A stretch of DNA of 64,000 nucleotides from Eubacterium sp. (GCA_021769965.1 JAETRU010000001.1:62001-126000); one strand, 5' to 3'; shown: positions 9,006 through 17,825, numbered from the stretch's first letter. Program-made: numbers and translations. The notes: generated from the sequence alone by a model not told the origin.

Positions 9006-10233
9006 AGAACACTTTGAACTGCTTGCGCCGGCAGGAGATCTAGAAAAACTGAAGGCGGCTGTTATTTACGGTGCTGACGCGGTATATTTCGGCGGCGAGA
9101 TGTTTTCGCTGCGTGCCGGCGCAGGCAATCTGACGATCGATGAGATGCGGGAAGGTATCGCGTTTGCCCATGAGCGGGGCAGACGGTGCTATCTCGCGCT
9201 GAATATCTTTGCTCATAACGAGGATATAGAGCCGCTGACCGCGTATCTGTGGAGCATCAGGGATCTGGAGCTGGACGCGTTCATCATTTCTGATCCGGGT
9301 GTTATTGACCTGGTCCAGGAGATCATTCCGGATGCCGAGATCCATCTGAGCACACAGGCCAACATGACAAACTACCGAACTGCCGGATTCTGGAATAAGA
9401 TGGGAGTTAAACGGCTGGTTCTGGCAAGGGAACTTACCTTTGACGAGATCAGAGGAATCAGAGACCATATTCCTGAAGGCATGGAGCTGGAAGCCTTTGT
9501 TCACGGCGCTATGTGCATCTCCTATTCCGGCCGCTGTCTTTTAAGCAACTTTATGATCGAGCGCGACGCCAACAGGGGCATGTGCGCGCATCCATGCCGC
9601 TGGAAATACTCGCTGGTAGAGGAAAAGCGTCCCGGCGAGTATTATCCGGTGGAAGAGGATGAAAGAGGCACCTATATCCTGAATTCCCGTGACCTGTGCA
9701 TGATCGAGCATATTCCGGAGCTGGTGGAGAGCGGTATCATGAGCGCCAAGATCGAAGGACGCATGAAGAGCGTATTCTATGTGGCGACGATCGTTCACGC
9801 ATACAGACAGGCTATCGACGCTTACTTTGATGATCCTGAGCACTACTGCTTTGATCCCTCGTGGCTTTCAGAGCTGAAGAAGGTCAGTCATCGTGAGTTT
9901 ACTACAGGTTTCTATTTTGATCAGCCTACAAATAAAGATCAGAATTACCAGACCAGCGCCTATACGCGGGACTACAGCTTCGTGGGCCTTGTCAGAAGCT
10001 ATGATCAGCAGACCGGCTATGCTGTAGTGGAGCAGAGAAATAAAATGTCTCTCGGCGAGGAGATCGAGGTATTCGGTCCGGATATCCCGTTCTTTACGCA
10101 GCAGATCACGGAAATGTACGACTTTGAAAGCGGAGAATCTCTGCAGTCCGCGCCGCATCCGCAGCAGATCCTGAAAATGAAAATGGACCGGCCGGTGAAA
10201 CCGGACTATATTTTACGTAAGAAAAAAATCTAA
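8998..10233 (+). CDS. Peptidase U32 family protein, probable tRNA uridine hydroxylase (TrhP type)
   Basis: The 411-residue protein opens with LLAPAGDLEKLKAAVIYGADAVY, the U32 TIM-barrel signature, and has the conserved cysteine group in CISYSGRCLLSNF plus GMCAHPC (about residues 170-200), which would bind an iron-sulfur cluster. U32 proteins TrhP1 and TrhP2 hydroxylate uridine 34 of tRNA using prephenate. Only one U32 gene is present here, unlike the B. subtilis pair. The track starts 90 bases too early; ATG 8998 follows GAGGTGAAC and matches the family N-terminus. The C-terminal domain (QQTGYAVVEQRNKMSLGEE) is an OB-like fold seen in this subgroup. Confidence 0.88.
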   Translation: MDREHFELLAPAGDLEKLKAAVIYGADAVYFGGEMFSLRAGAGNLTIDEMREGIAFAHERGRRCYLALNIFAHNEDIEPLTAYLWSIRDLELDAFIISDPGVIDLVQEIIPDAEIHLSTQANMTNYRTAGFWNKMGVKRLVLARELTFDEIRGIRDHIPEGMELEAFVHGAMCISYSGRCLLSNFMIERDANRGMCAHPCRWKYSLVEEKRPGEYYPVEEDERGTYILNSRDLCMIEHIPELVESGIMSAKIEGRMKSVFYVATIVHAYRQAIDAYFDDPEHYCFDPSWLSELKKVSHREFTTGFYFDQPTNKDQNYQTSAYTRDYSFVGLVRSYDQQTGYAVVEQRNKMSLGEEIEVFGPDIPFFTQQITEMYDFESGESLQSAPHPQQILKMKMDRPVKPDYILRKKKI

Positions 10234-10243
10234 GGAGTGTGAT

Positions 10244-11545
10244 TTGAATATGTCATCTGGTCCCAGTAACATACCTTTACAATTGCAGTTTTTCATTATT
10301 GTCCTTACAATAGCTGCCAACGGGCTTGTGGTTCTGGCCAATACGGCCATGAATACCGTAAGCCGGAGCAGGCTGCAGCAGCTTGCCGATGAGGATCAAA
10401 AGGCAGCCCGCCTTGTCGCGTTGCTGAAGCGGCCGACAGATTATCGTTTTACCAACCGGCTGCTCAGTTATATCTTCATCGCCGCAGGGCTGTTCTTTAC
10501 CATCCGGCTGCCATATAAGGATATCGCGTCTATGATCGTCTATGTTGCGGCCTCGATCATCTTCAGTGAATTCTTCACGAGAAAGATCGCGCAGCAGCAC
10601 AGTGAGTCGGTAGCGATAGCCATGGTATCTCTGCAGCGTTTCAACCTGACAGTTCTGAAACCTTTCGTGGTTACGCTGGCGTTTATTGCCAATCTGTTTC
10701 TGAAGATGTTCCATCAGGAGACAGATGTACAATACAGCGGATATTCTGAAGATAAGGTCATGTCCATGCTGGAAGTGGGGCAGCAGAGCGGTGAGATCAA
10801 GGAAGAAGGAAAGAAGATGATCAACAGCATCTTCCAGTTTGATGACGAGCTTGCCTATGAGATCATGACGCCGAGGACAGATGTATTTGTAATAGACGTC
10901 AACGATCCGGCCGAGGAATATCTGGACGAGCTGATGGAGCTGCGGTATTCCAGAATACCGGTCTGCGAGGATGATACAGACAATATCATCGGTATCCTGC
11001 ATATAAAGGACTATCTGATCAAGGCAAGGGAGACCGGTTTTGACAAAGTTGATATCCGCTCTATCCTGAGAAAACCGTATTTCGTACCGGAGACAAAAAA
11101 TATAGATTCACTGTTCTATGAACTGCAGATCGAAAAGCAGCATATTGCCGTGCTTATAGACGAGTATGGCGGGTTTTCCGGCATCGTGACCATGGAAGAT
11201 ATTATTGAAGAGATCGTCGGCGATATCGACGATGAGTACGATCAGGAAGAACACATCATCGAAAAGATTGACGATAATCATTATCTTGTCGACGGAAATG
11301 TGTCCCTCAACGATCTCAGCGAGGAGACCGAGATCGATCTGGAATCAGAGAGCAGCGAGACTATCGGCGGATTTATCATCGATATTCTGGGCGAGATACC
11401 GGAAGAGGGCGACGAAAACCGTGATATCGAGTTCGAGAATTACGTATTTACCATTCTGTCTGTCAAGGAGCGGAGGATCGAGAAGGTGAAGGTCTTCATC
11501 AGGCCGCCTGCTCCGGAGAATGATGAGGATGAAAATGAAGGATAG
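10244..11545 (+). CDS. CNNM/CorC family membrane protein with CBS pair (hemolysin-like)
   Basis: The 433-residue protein has an N-terminal DUF21 membrane domain (hydrophobic stretches at about 15-35, 65-85, 90-105 and 125-150), a linker, two CBS domains (from MTPRTDVFVIDVNDPAEEYLDE to SGIVTMEDIIEEIVGDI), and a C-terminal CorC_HlyC domain. This is the HlyC/CorC/CNNM architecture, whose members are linked to magnesium or cation export. The name hemolysin is historical. Starts are TTG 10244, close to AAGGAG, or ATG 10250. The acidic end DEDENEG overlaps the next gene. The DUF21 region looks divergent, so transport function is not certain. Confidence 0.88.
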   Translation: MNMSSGPSNIPLQLQFFIIVLTIAANGLVVLANTAMNTVSRSRLQQLADEDQKAARLVALLKRPTDYRFTNRLLSYIFIAAGLFFTIRLPYKDIASMIVYVAASIIFSEFFTRKIAQQHSESVAIAMVSLQRFNLTVLKPFVVTLAFIANLFLKMFHQETDVQYSGYSEDKVMSMLEVGQQSGEIKEEGKKMINSIFQFDDELAYEIMTPRTDVFVIDVNDPAEEYLDELMELRYSRIPVCEDDTDNIIGILHIKDYLIKARETGFDKVDIRSILRKPYFVPETKNIDSLFYELQIEKQHIAVLIDEYGGFSGIVTMEDIIEEIVGDIDDEYDQEEHIIEKIDDNHYLVDGNVSLNDLSEETEIDLESESSETIGGFIIDILGEIPEEGDENRDIEFENYVFTILSVKERRIEKVKVFIRPPAPENDEDENEG

Positions 11546-14084
11546 ATATGTAACGGTCGGTATTCTGGCTCATGTGGACGCCGGTAAGACGACACTTTCA
11601 GAATCGATCCTCTACACACAGGGCGTCACCCGGTCTCTGGGCCGCGTAGATCACGGCGACGCTTTTCTGGATACTCACGCCCTTGAGCGGCAGCGGGGTA
11701 TCACGATCTTTTCCAAACAGGCTGTTTTCCCTCTGGGCGGTCTGGAGGTGACCCTTCTGGACACGCCGGGCCATGCTGACTTCTCGGCGGAAATGGAACG
11801 TACACTGCAGGTGCTCGATTATGGGATCCTGGTCATCAGCGCCACTGACGGCATCACCGGCCACGTGCAGACGCTCTGGAAACTTTTGGAGACCTACAGC
11901 GTGCCGGTCTTTGTCTTCATCAACAAAACAGATCTGGCCGGGGCAGATCCCGCAGGAGTTCTGAACCAGCTTGCGGAAGGCTTCAGCGACGGCCTGATAT
12001 CCTTTGAACAAATAGACGGAGACTTCTTTGAAAAAGCAGCGCTTTGTGATGAAGCCGCTCTGGAGATGCTCCTTGACAAAGGGACCATCGAAGACGATAT
12101 GCTGCGAAGGCTGATCCTGCAGAGAAAGCTGTTTCCTGTCTACAGCGGCAGCGCTCTGAAGATGGAAGGCGTACAGCGGTTTCTCGACGGGCTGGCCCGG
12201 TATATGGAAGAACCCGCGCGGCCTGAGGATTTCGGAGCGAGAGTCTATAAGATCAGCAGAGACAGTCAGGGCAAACGGCTGACCCATTTGAAAATAACAG
12301 GCGGGACCCTTCACGTGCGGGACGCCGTAGGAGAAGAAAAGATCACGCAGCTCCGTATCTACAACGGAGCTCGTTTTGATGCTGTGGATAGTGTCTCCGC
12401 AGGTCAGGTTTGTGCTGTATGCGGCCTGGAATCCACCAGCTGCGGTCAGGGACTGGGCGTTGAAGCCACAGGCTCCAAGCCGAAGCTGGATACGATTCTT
12501 TCCTATCAGGTCCTGCTCCCTGACGGCTGTGACGCTCACGACGTCTACGGCAGATTCCGCATGCTGGAAGAGGAGATACCTGAGCTTCACACATGCTGGG
12601 ACGAAGCTTCACGCCAGATCAGGATCCAGCTTATGGGTGAGGTCCAGATGGAGATACTGACTGATCTGGTACGTGAGCGATTCGGACTTTCCATCGAACT
12701 GGGGCAGCCGACCATCAACTATAAGGAGACCATTGCTAAAAAGGCCGAGGGCGTCGGTCACTTTGAGCCTCTCCGCCATTACGCGGAGGTCCATCTGATC
12801 CTGGAGCCCCTTCCTGCCGGCAGCGGGCTGGTTCTGGATACGAACTGCAGTGAAGATCTGCTGGATCGAAACTGGCAGAATCTGATCCTGACTCATCTGG
12901 CCGAGCGGGAACATCCCGGCGTGCTTACCGGTTCACCGATCACGGATATGAAGATCACTCTGGCAGCAGGCAGGGCCCATGTCAAACACACAGAAGGCGG
13001 AGATTTCCGTCAGGCCACTTACAGAGCTGTGCGCCACGGACTTCGCCGGGCTGAAAGCGTTTTGTTAGAGCCGTATTATGACTATACGCTGTCGGTGCCC
13101 GCAGACTGCATCGGCCGTGCCATGAACGATCTGCAGCGCATTGCAGGTTCCTGTGAGCCGCCTGTGACCCAGGGCGATACAGCTGTTCTGACGGGAAGAG
13201 CGCCGGTCGCGGCCATCGGGGAATACGCTAAAGAAGTTTTGTCCTATACAAAAGGATACGGAAATCTGCAGCTGACCTATGCCGGATATTTTCCGTGCAG
13301 GGATGCGGACGCGGTCATTTCTGCCAGAGGTTATGATCCGGACCGCGACCCGGACAATCCGTGCGGCTCCGTGTTCTGCAGCCACGGCGGCGGGATCAGC
13401 GTGCCGTGGGATGAGGTGGAAAGCTATATGCACCTTCCTGCCTGTCTTGCGGAGACAAAAGCAGCGGCGGAAGAGACCGTCCGGCGGACGGGACGGCGTG
13501 AATACAGTGACGCGGAGCTTGAAGCGGTATTCCGTCAGACCTATGGTATCAGCAAAAGAGAACAGAATCGATTTAAACGCAGCTCCAGAGTGGTGACCGG
13601 CTCTGCCGCGGACAGGTATCCGAAAGTGAAGAGCGGCTACAATGACAGCAAGGCTCCGTCTGTACTTCTCATCGACGGATATAACGTGATATTCGCATGG
13701 GACGAGCTGAAGGAGATGTCGAAGCTGAATCTGGAAGCGGCCAGAAGCCTTTTGATCGAAACGCTGCAGAACTATCAGGGTTATACAGGCGAGGCCATGA
13801 TCCTGGTCTTCGACGCGTACAAGCAGGTGGGAAATATCGGCATGACGGAAAAATACGGCGAACTGACCGTGGTCTACACCAGAGAAGGGCAGACCGCCGA
13901 TCAGTATATTGAAAAATATGTGCTGGAAAATGTGAAAAAGCAAAAGATCACTGTAGCGACCTCTGACGGACTGGAACAGATGATGATCTTCGGACAGGGC
14001 GCGCTGCGAATGCCTGTTCGCGAGCTGCAGGAGCGCGTGTTATCCGCCAGCCGGGAGATCCGGGAAAGGTATCTGGGAAAATAA
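11535..14084 (+). CDS. TetM-like translational GTPase fused to a C-terminal YacP/Rae1-type NYN nuclease
   Basis: The first 640 or so residues are an EF-G/TetM-type GTPase: AHVDAGKTT (G1), DTPGH (G3), NKTD (G4) and SGSA (G5), then domains II to V. TetM-family proteins bind the ribosome and dislodge ligands from the A site. From about residue 705 the protein becomes a NYN RNase domain with LLIDGYNVIFAW, VFDAYK, TADQYIEKYV and ATSDGLEQ, the acidic-site motifs of YacP/Rae1, an A-site endonuclease. Total length is 849 residues. Start 11535 is chosen for GAGG six bases upstream; earlier ATGs at 11520 to 11529 have poor spacing. It overlaps the CNNM gene by 11 bases. Tetracycline resistance is not implied by the sequence. 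Confidence 0.88.
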   Translation: MKDRYVTVGILAHVDAGKTTLSESILYTQGVTRSLGRVDHGDAFLDTHALERQRGITIFSKQAVFPLGGLEVTLLDTPGHADFSAEMERTLQVLDYGILVISATDGITGHVQTLWKLLETYSVPVFVFINKTDLAGADPAGVLNQLAEGFSDGLISFEQIDGDFFEKAALCDEAALEMLLDKGTIEDDMLRRLILQRKLFPVYSGSALKMEGVQRFLDGLARYMEEPARPEDFGARVYKISRDSQGKRLTHLKITGGTLHVRDAVGEEKITQLRIYNGARFDAVDSVSAGQVCAVCGLESTSCGQGLGVEATGSKPKLDTILSYQVLLPDGCDAHDVYGRFRMLEEEIPELHTCWDEASRQIRIQLMGEVQMEILTDLVRERFGLSIELGQPTINYKETIAKKAEGVGHFEPLRHYAEVHLILEPLPAGSGLVLDTNCSEDLLDRNWQNLILTHLAEREHPGVLTGSPITDMKITLAAGRAHVKHTEGGDFRQATYRAVRHGLRRAESVLLEPYYDYTLSVPADCIGRAMNDLQRIAGSCEPPVTQGDTAVLTGRAPVAAIGEYAKEVLSYTKGYGNLQLTYAGYFPCRDADAVISARGYDPDRDPDNPCGSVFCSHGGGISVPWDEVESYMHLPACLAETKAAAEETVRRTGRREYSDAELEAVFRQTYGISKREQNRFKRSSRVVTGSAADRYPKVKSGYNDSKAPSVLLIDGYNVIFAWDELKEMSKLNLEAARSLLIETLQNYQGYTGEAMILVFDAYKQVGNIGMTEKYGELTVVYTREGQTADQYIEKYVLENVKKQKITVATSDGLEQMMIFGQGALRMPVRELQERVLSASREIRERYLGK

Positions 14085-14188
14085 AGACACTGCGCCATGA
14101 CCGTGATTGTCAAAGGATTTTTACATCTTTTTTCGTAATATAAAAGGAAATTGGTAGAAAATGATTCATAGATTTTGTATATTGAGTA

Positions 14189-14205
14189 TGCTTCTGTTAG
14201 AAGCA
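14189..14205. promoter_or_regulatory. Palindrome upstream of decayed XRE gene
   Basis: TGCTTCT and AGAAGCA form a 7-bp inverted repeat around GTT, 24 bases before the XRE remnant start. The position suits an old autoregulatory operator, but it could equally be a leader hairpin. The rest of 14085-14188 is AT-rich and shows no gene. Confidence 0.35.
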
Positions 14206-14228
14206 GAACTAAACGAGGTGGATAGCAT

Positions 14229-14401
14229 ATGGAAATAGGAAGTAAACTCAAAAATGCACGGAATGAAAAAGGAATCATGCAAGAACAAGCGGCCGAGTTA
14301 CTTGACGTCAGCAGACAGACAGTTTCTAAGCGGTAGGCATCATCGTTTCCATTTGCGGTATCGTAACAGGAACTCTTTGGAGGAAGAGAACTACTTCCTA
14401 A
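14229..14401 (+). pseudogene. XRE-family regulator remnant with internal deletion
   Basis: From ATG 14229, after a GAGGTGGATAGCAT ribosome site, the frame reads an intact HTH start (IGSKLKNARNEKGIMQEQAAELLDVSRQTVSKR) and then stops at 14336. In homologues the next residues would be WENG and the rest of the HTH. Immediately after, in another frame (14333-14401), comes a hydrophobic tail GIIVSICGIVTGTLWRKR with its own stop. I read this as the two ends of one XRE-plus-membrane-anchor protein with the middle deleted. The 35-residue N-terminal product may still be translated, but it lacks a full DNA-binding domain. Confidence 0.75.
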
Positions 14402-14430
14402 AGAACTTTACAAAGAAATAAATCAAACTG

Positions 14431-14463
14431 ACAGAGCATGCGCGTTTCATGCTCTGTTTTTAT
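14431..14463 (+). terminator. Rho-independent terminator
   Basis: ACAGAGCATG pairs with CATGCTCTGT across a seven-base loop, followed by TTTTTAT. It ends the decayed regulator unit and isolates the spoIIIA operon. Confidence 0.88.
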
Positions 14464-14483
14464 ATTCCGCGGTCAAAAAAATT

Positions 14484-14512
14484 ATCATATCTGCCTGTCC
14501 TGCGAATATGAT
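14484..14512 (+). promoter_or_regulatory. Possible sigma-E promoter of the spoIIIA operon
   Basis: ATCATAT, 14 bases of spacer, then AATATGAT resembles the mother-cell sigma-E consensus (-35 TCATATT, -10 CATACAAT). The -35 is good and the -10 moderate (5 of 8). It lies just after a terminator and 28 bases before spoIIIAA, where a sigma-E promoter is expected from B. subtilis. Confidence 0.45.
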
Positions 14513-14539
14513 GTTAGAGAAAGAAAGGACAGGCAAACT

Positions 14540-15421
14540 ATGAACCATTTTGAAAAAGTCTTTCAGTGCTTTCCGCAGGACATTCAGCGGCAGATACAGA
14601 CTCTGGACCGGACTATGAGAGAGGGCATTGAAGAAGTAAGGGTATATCGGGGCCGGCAGGTATGGCTTCTGTGCCGGGGCAGACATATCCGGCTGAACGG
14701 CTGCATCGACGGCAGCGACATCACCAATATTCTCAACAATCTTCTCAAATTTTCCTATTACGCGTATGAAGACGATCTGGCAAAGGGATTTGTGACTATC
14801 GACGGCGGCCATCGGGTAGGGATCTGCGGCAAAGCTGTGATGGAAAAGGGCAGCGTCACGCTGCTCCGCGAGATCAGTTCTCTGAACATACGCTGCGGCC
14901 ATGAGATCATCGGCTGCAGCGATCCGCTGAAACCGCTTCTGATCAAAGGGGACGGCAGACCGGCCAGCCTGCTTATAGTTTCGCCGCCGGGCTGCGGCAA
15001 GACCACCATGCTGCGGGATATTGCCAGAACTCTGGGTGAAGAAGGCGGCTGGAAGATCGCCATATGTGACGAACGTTCTGAGATCGCGGGGATGCACGAC
15101 GGCGTCAGCAGCTATCGTCTGGGATCCATGACCGATGTGTTAGACGGCTGTCCGAAAGCAGAAGGGATCCTCATGCTGATCCGCGCCATGTCGCCGGATG
15201 TGATCATCACCGATGAGATCGGCAGGCCTGAAGACGGAGAGGCCATCAAAGACTGCAGAAACTGCGGCGTCAGCGTCATCGCCAGCGCCCATGGCAGCAA
15301 TATGGAGGACATTAAAAAGCTTCCTATAGCCGGAATCATCGAAAACGGAACTTTTAATCATATCGTGTTATTAACGAACCGTCCAACTGTTGGAACTATA
15401 CGGGAGGTCCTTCATGATTAA
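14540..15421 (+). CDS. spoIIIAA: Stage III sporulation protein AA (ATPase)
   Basis: SpoIIIAA is the secretion-type ATPase of the channel that links mother cell and forespore. The 293-residue protein has a Walker A motif SPPGCGKTT at residues 148-156, the AICDERSEIAG segment and DVIITDEIGRPEDG, matching SpoIIIAA and GspE-like families. The track's start at 14438 is upstream of the likely promoter. ATG 14540 follows AAAGGA and gives the normal family N-terminus with FPQDIQ. Length is near the usual 300 or so. It is the first gene of a complete spoIIIAA-AH set and overlaps spoIIIAB by 8 bases. Confidence 0.95.
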   Translation: MNHFEKVFQCFPQDIQRQIQTLDRTMREGIEEVRVYRGRQVWLLCRGRHIRLNGCIDGSDITNILNNLLKFSYYAYEDDLAKGFVTIDGGHRVGICGKAVMEKGSVTLLREISSLNIRCGHEIIGCSDPLKPLLIKGDGRPASLLIVSPPGCGKTTMLRDIARTLGEEGGWKIAICDERSEIAGMHDGVSSYRLGSMTDVLDGCPKAEGILMLIRAMSPDVIITDEIGRPEDGEAIKDCRNCGVSVIASAHGSNMEDIKKLPIAGIIENGTFNHIVLLTNRPTVGTIREVLHD

Positions 15422-15935
15422 AATAGCGGGACTGTCTCTGGCTTTTGTGGCAGCTGCAGCGACAGGCATGATGAAAGCGTCGGAGATACGCCGCCGCAGG
15501 CAGCTGCTGGAAGAATTTCGGGATCTTATCGCCCACATCGCCACAGAGATCAGCTATTTCAAAGAACCTCTGCCGCAGATCTTTGCGAGACTGACATCCG
15601 GCGACAACAGAGAGACCTCTGTTTTACTGCGGTCTGTTATAACGTCCTACAGAGATGGATCCGCCGCGCTGTCGCTGCAGCAGATGTGGGATCAGGGCAT
15701 AGATCTGGTCTATGAGAAAAGCCCTTTGACAGCGGAGGATATCTCCGTCATGAAAAAATGCGGCCAGTTTCTGGGGCAAAGCGATTTTCGAGGCCAGCAG
15801 GATCATTTTCGGCTGCTGGACGGCCAGCTTGTGCGGCAGCTTTCTGAAGCAGAGGATGCCATCAGAACAAAAGGACGCATGTATTCGCGTCTTGGAGTCT
15901 CCGTCGGACTGGTCATCGTCATCGCTTTGATATAG
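15414..15935 (+). CDS. spoIIIAB: Stage III sporulation protein AB
   Basis: The 173-residue protein has an N-terminal membrane segment (about residues 3-20), a helical middle, and a C-terminal hydrophobic end LGVSVGLVIVIALI, the layout of SpoIIIAB, which resembles type II secretion GspF membrane proteins. The signature stretch RRRQLLEEFRDLIAHIATEISYF is present. ATG 15414 follows GGGAGG at six bases; the track's start at 15390 is too early. It belongs to the engulfed-forespore channel encoded by this operon. Length is normal. Confidence 0.92.
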   Translation: MIKIAGLSLAFVAAAATGMMKASEIRRRRQLLEEFRDLIAHIATEISYFKEPLPQIFARLTSGDNRETSVLLRSVITSYRDGSAALSLQQMWDQGIDLVYEKSPLTAEDISVMKKCGQFLGQSDFRGQQDHFRLLDGQLVRQLSEAEDAIRTKGRMYSRLGVSVGLVIVIALI

Positions 15936-15965
15936 AATGCGAAACGCAGAAGGGAGGAACCGAGA

Positions 15966-16160
15966 TTGGGTGTAAGTGTCATATTTAAAATAGCAGCTAT
16001 CGGCATCTGTATCGCGCTTTTAAATCAGCTGCTGATCAAATCGGGCAAAGAGGAGATGGCTATGATGACAACGCTTGCCGGGGTGATCATCGTGCTTGCT
16101 ATCATCGTCAAGATGCTGATGGAATTCTTTGATACTATCAAGGTCTTTATGGAGTTTTAA
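15966..16160 (+). CDS. spoIIIAC: Stage III sporulation protein AC
   Basis: A 64-residue protein with two membrane helices (about residues 6-24 and 38-55) and the typical core IGICIALLNQLLIKSGKEEMA. SpoIIIAC and SpoIIIAD are small membrane subunits of the SpoIIIA channel. Size matches the family. The start is TTG, eight bases after GGGAGG. Its gene is separated from spoIIIAD by only four bases. Confidence 0.93.
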   Translation: MGVSVIFKIAAIGICIALLNQLLIKSGKEEMAMMTTLAGVIIVLAIIVKMLMEFFDTIKVFMEF

Positions 16161-16164
16161 AACT

Positions 16165-16548
16165 ATGGAAATACTGAAGATAGCGGCGCTGGCGCTGTGC
16201 GCGGTGATGCTCATCGTGCTGGTGAAAAATTACAAACCGGAATTCGGCGTGTTTACAGCCATAGCCTGCAGCGTTCTGATCCTGTATTTTCTGGCAGACA
16301 GTCTGAAATACGCTTTTGCCTATATGTCACAGCTCTACGGACAGCTGTCACTGGGAAAAGCATATTTTCCAGTCATCATCAAAGTGCTGGCCATCGCATA
16401 TATCACAGAATTCACTTCGCAGCTGTGCCGGGACGCGGGAGAAGGGTCCATCGCCTCAAAGGTGGAGCTGGCAGGAAAGGTCATCATATTCTGCGTGGCT
16501 GTCCCGGTCTTCATCTCTATCCTGGAGCTGGTGGAACTGCTGCTTTAA
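16165..16548 (+). CDS. spoIIIAD: Stage III sporulation protein AD
   Basis: The 127-residue protein has at least three membrane helices (about 4-22, 30-50 and 100-125) and the family segment VKVLAIAYITEFTSQLCRDAGE-like sequence between residues 75 and 95. That match and its place after spoIIIAC identify SpoIIIAD. ATG 16165 lies just after the spoIIIAC stop; a GGAG site overlaps the spoIIIAC end. Length is normal. Confidence 0.92.
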   Translation: MEILKIAALALCAVMLIVLVKNYKPEFGVFTAIACSVLILYFLADSLKYAFAYMSQLYGQLSLGKAYFPVIIKVLAIAYITEFTSQLCRDAGEGSIASKVELAGKVIIFCVAVPVFISILELVELLL

Positions 16549-16569
16549 TACAAAGAGAAGAGGAACCAT

Positions 16570-17658
16570 ATGAATTTTGATGAAGTTGTAAAGGAACAGA
16601 TGAAAAAAATCGTGGATCAGGAAGAGATCGGCTCTCTGGAAGATTACGCGGATCAGCTGTCAGGCGGGATTTCAGATCACTTTACACTGGAAAGCATTCT
16701 GGACGCTACTTTATCAGGTAAAAGCATCTTTCAGTCCCAGGACATCATCGACAGCCTGAAGACCCTGCTGCTATACGAGGTCAAAGGCGCTTTGATCATC
16801 GGCGTAGAGATTCTGACTGTCTGCATTATCATTGGTCTCCTGAAGAATCTGTCCGGTTCCTTCGGAAGAAAAGGAACAGCTGATATCGCGTCTCTGATCT
16901 GCTGTATTGTCATCGTAGGCCTTGCTATGACAAGCTTTCAGGATATCTATGAGATGACGCTGGACGCTGTCAGGACCATTACATATACCATGGAGATTCT
17001 GCTTCCCGTACTCATCGCGATCCTTATATCCATGGGACAGGTGGCTTCCGGTACTATTATGAGTCCTCTGCTTCTGACAGCAGTGACCATTTTCCAGACC
17101 ATTATCAAAAATGTGGTTCTGCCGGCAGTTTTTCTGTCTACCGTGTTCTCCCTGCTCAACTGTTTAACGGAAAAAGATTATGTAAACCAGCTGTCAAAAT
17201 TTCTGAGACAGGCGGCATTGTTCGTCACAGGTATCATCATCACTCTGATGACGGGTATCATCGCCATTCAGGGGCTGATAGCCAAAACCAGCGACAGTCT
17301 CATCGTAGGCACAGCCAAGTATTCACTGGACTCGTTTATTCCTATCGTAGGCGGTTTTGCTGCCGATACAGTAGAGCTGTTCATCAAATGCATGGGATCG
17401 ATCAAAAGTGTCATAGGTGTCTTCGGCATTCTGTTGATCCTGTGTCTGATCCTGACCCCGATCATCAAGATCCTGGTCATCTCTCTGATCTACAAGGTTA
17501 CAGCGCTGCTCGTAGAACCAGTAGCATCAAAGAAACTGGCGTCCGGCATCGCGGATGTGGGGAGCTGTCTGATCATCATGGGAAGTGTGCTTTTTTTCGC
17601 GTCACTCCTCTTCATCATCTTCATCACATCTATTATCAGTCTGGGAGGCAGCGCATGA
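16570..17658 (+). CDS. spoIIIAE: Stage III sporulation protein AE
   Basis: SpoIIIAE is the large polytopic subunit of the mother-cell channel. The 362-residue protein has a soluble N-terminal 60 or so residues, then seven or eight hydrophobic segments; DIYEMTLDAVRTITYTMEILLPVLIAI and DSFIPIVGGFAADTVE are family-typical. B. subtilis SpoIIIAE is nearer 400 residues and begins with a signal peptide. None is visible here: the sequence opens MNFDEVVKEQMKKIV. The stop overlaps the next start as ATGA, so coupling with spoIIIAF is expected. Confidence 0.93.
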   Translation: MNFDEVVKEQMKKIVDQEEIGSLEDYADQLSGGISDHFTLESILDATLSGKSIFQSQDIIDSLKTLLLYEVKGALIIGVEILTVCIIIGLLKNLSGSFGRKGTADIASLICCIVIVGLAMTSFQDIYEMTLDAVRTITYTMEILLPVLIAILISMGQVASGTIMSPLLLTAVTIFQTIIKNVVLPAVFLSTVFSLLNCLTEKDYVNQLSKFLRQAALFVTGIIITLMTGIIAIQGLIAKTSDSLIVGTAKYSLDSFIPIVGGFAADTVELFIKCMGSIKSVIGVFGILLILCLILTPIIKILVISLIYKVTALLVEPVASKKLASGIADVGSCLIIMGSVLFFASLLFIIFITSIISLGGSA

Positions 17659-17825
17659 GCACGGTCACAGAATGGGTGAAGGACATCTTCATCGTTATAT
17701 TATCTATAACCTTTATTGAGATCCTGATGCCGGAGGGAAATATGGCAAAATACCTGAAGTTTATCTTCTCCATCATAGTCCTGGCAGTGATTTTATCTCC
17801 CATCAGTGATTTCGTTCATAAATAG
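17655..17825 (+). CDS. spoIIIAF: Stage III sporulation protein AF, membrane part only
   Basis: The 56-residue product begins MSTVTEWVKDIFIVILSITFIEILMP and ends ILSPISDFVHK. These are the two membrane helices of SpoIIIAF, with the family-typical TEWV start. B. subtilis SpoIIIAF is about 206 residues and has a soluble ring-building domain after the helices; here a stop follows directly and only 35 bases separate it from spoIIIAG. The ORF track hides the gene inside a longer spurious frame. The start is fixed by the ATGA overlap with spoIIIAE. Either a natural short form or a truncation. Confidence 0.82.
   Translation: MSTVTEWVKDIFIVILSITFIEILMPEGNMAKYLKFIFSIIVLAVILSPISDFVHK

Noticed and set aside
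11535-13600. Tetracycline resistance gene
   Set aside because: The domain match is to the TetM superfamily in general. The C-terminal nuclease and chromosomal operon setting argue against an acquired tet gene; drug resistance is not readable from the sequence.
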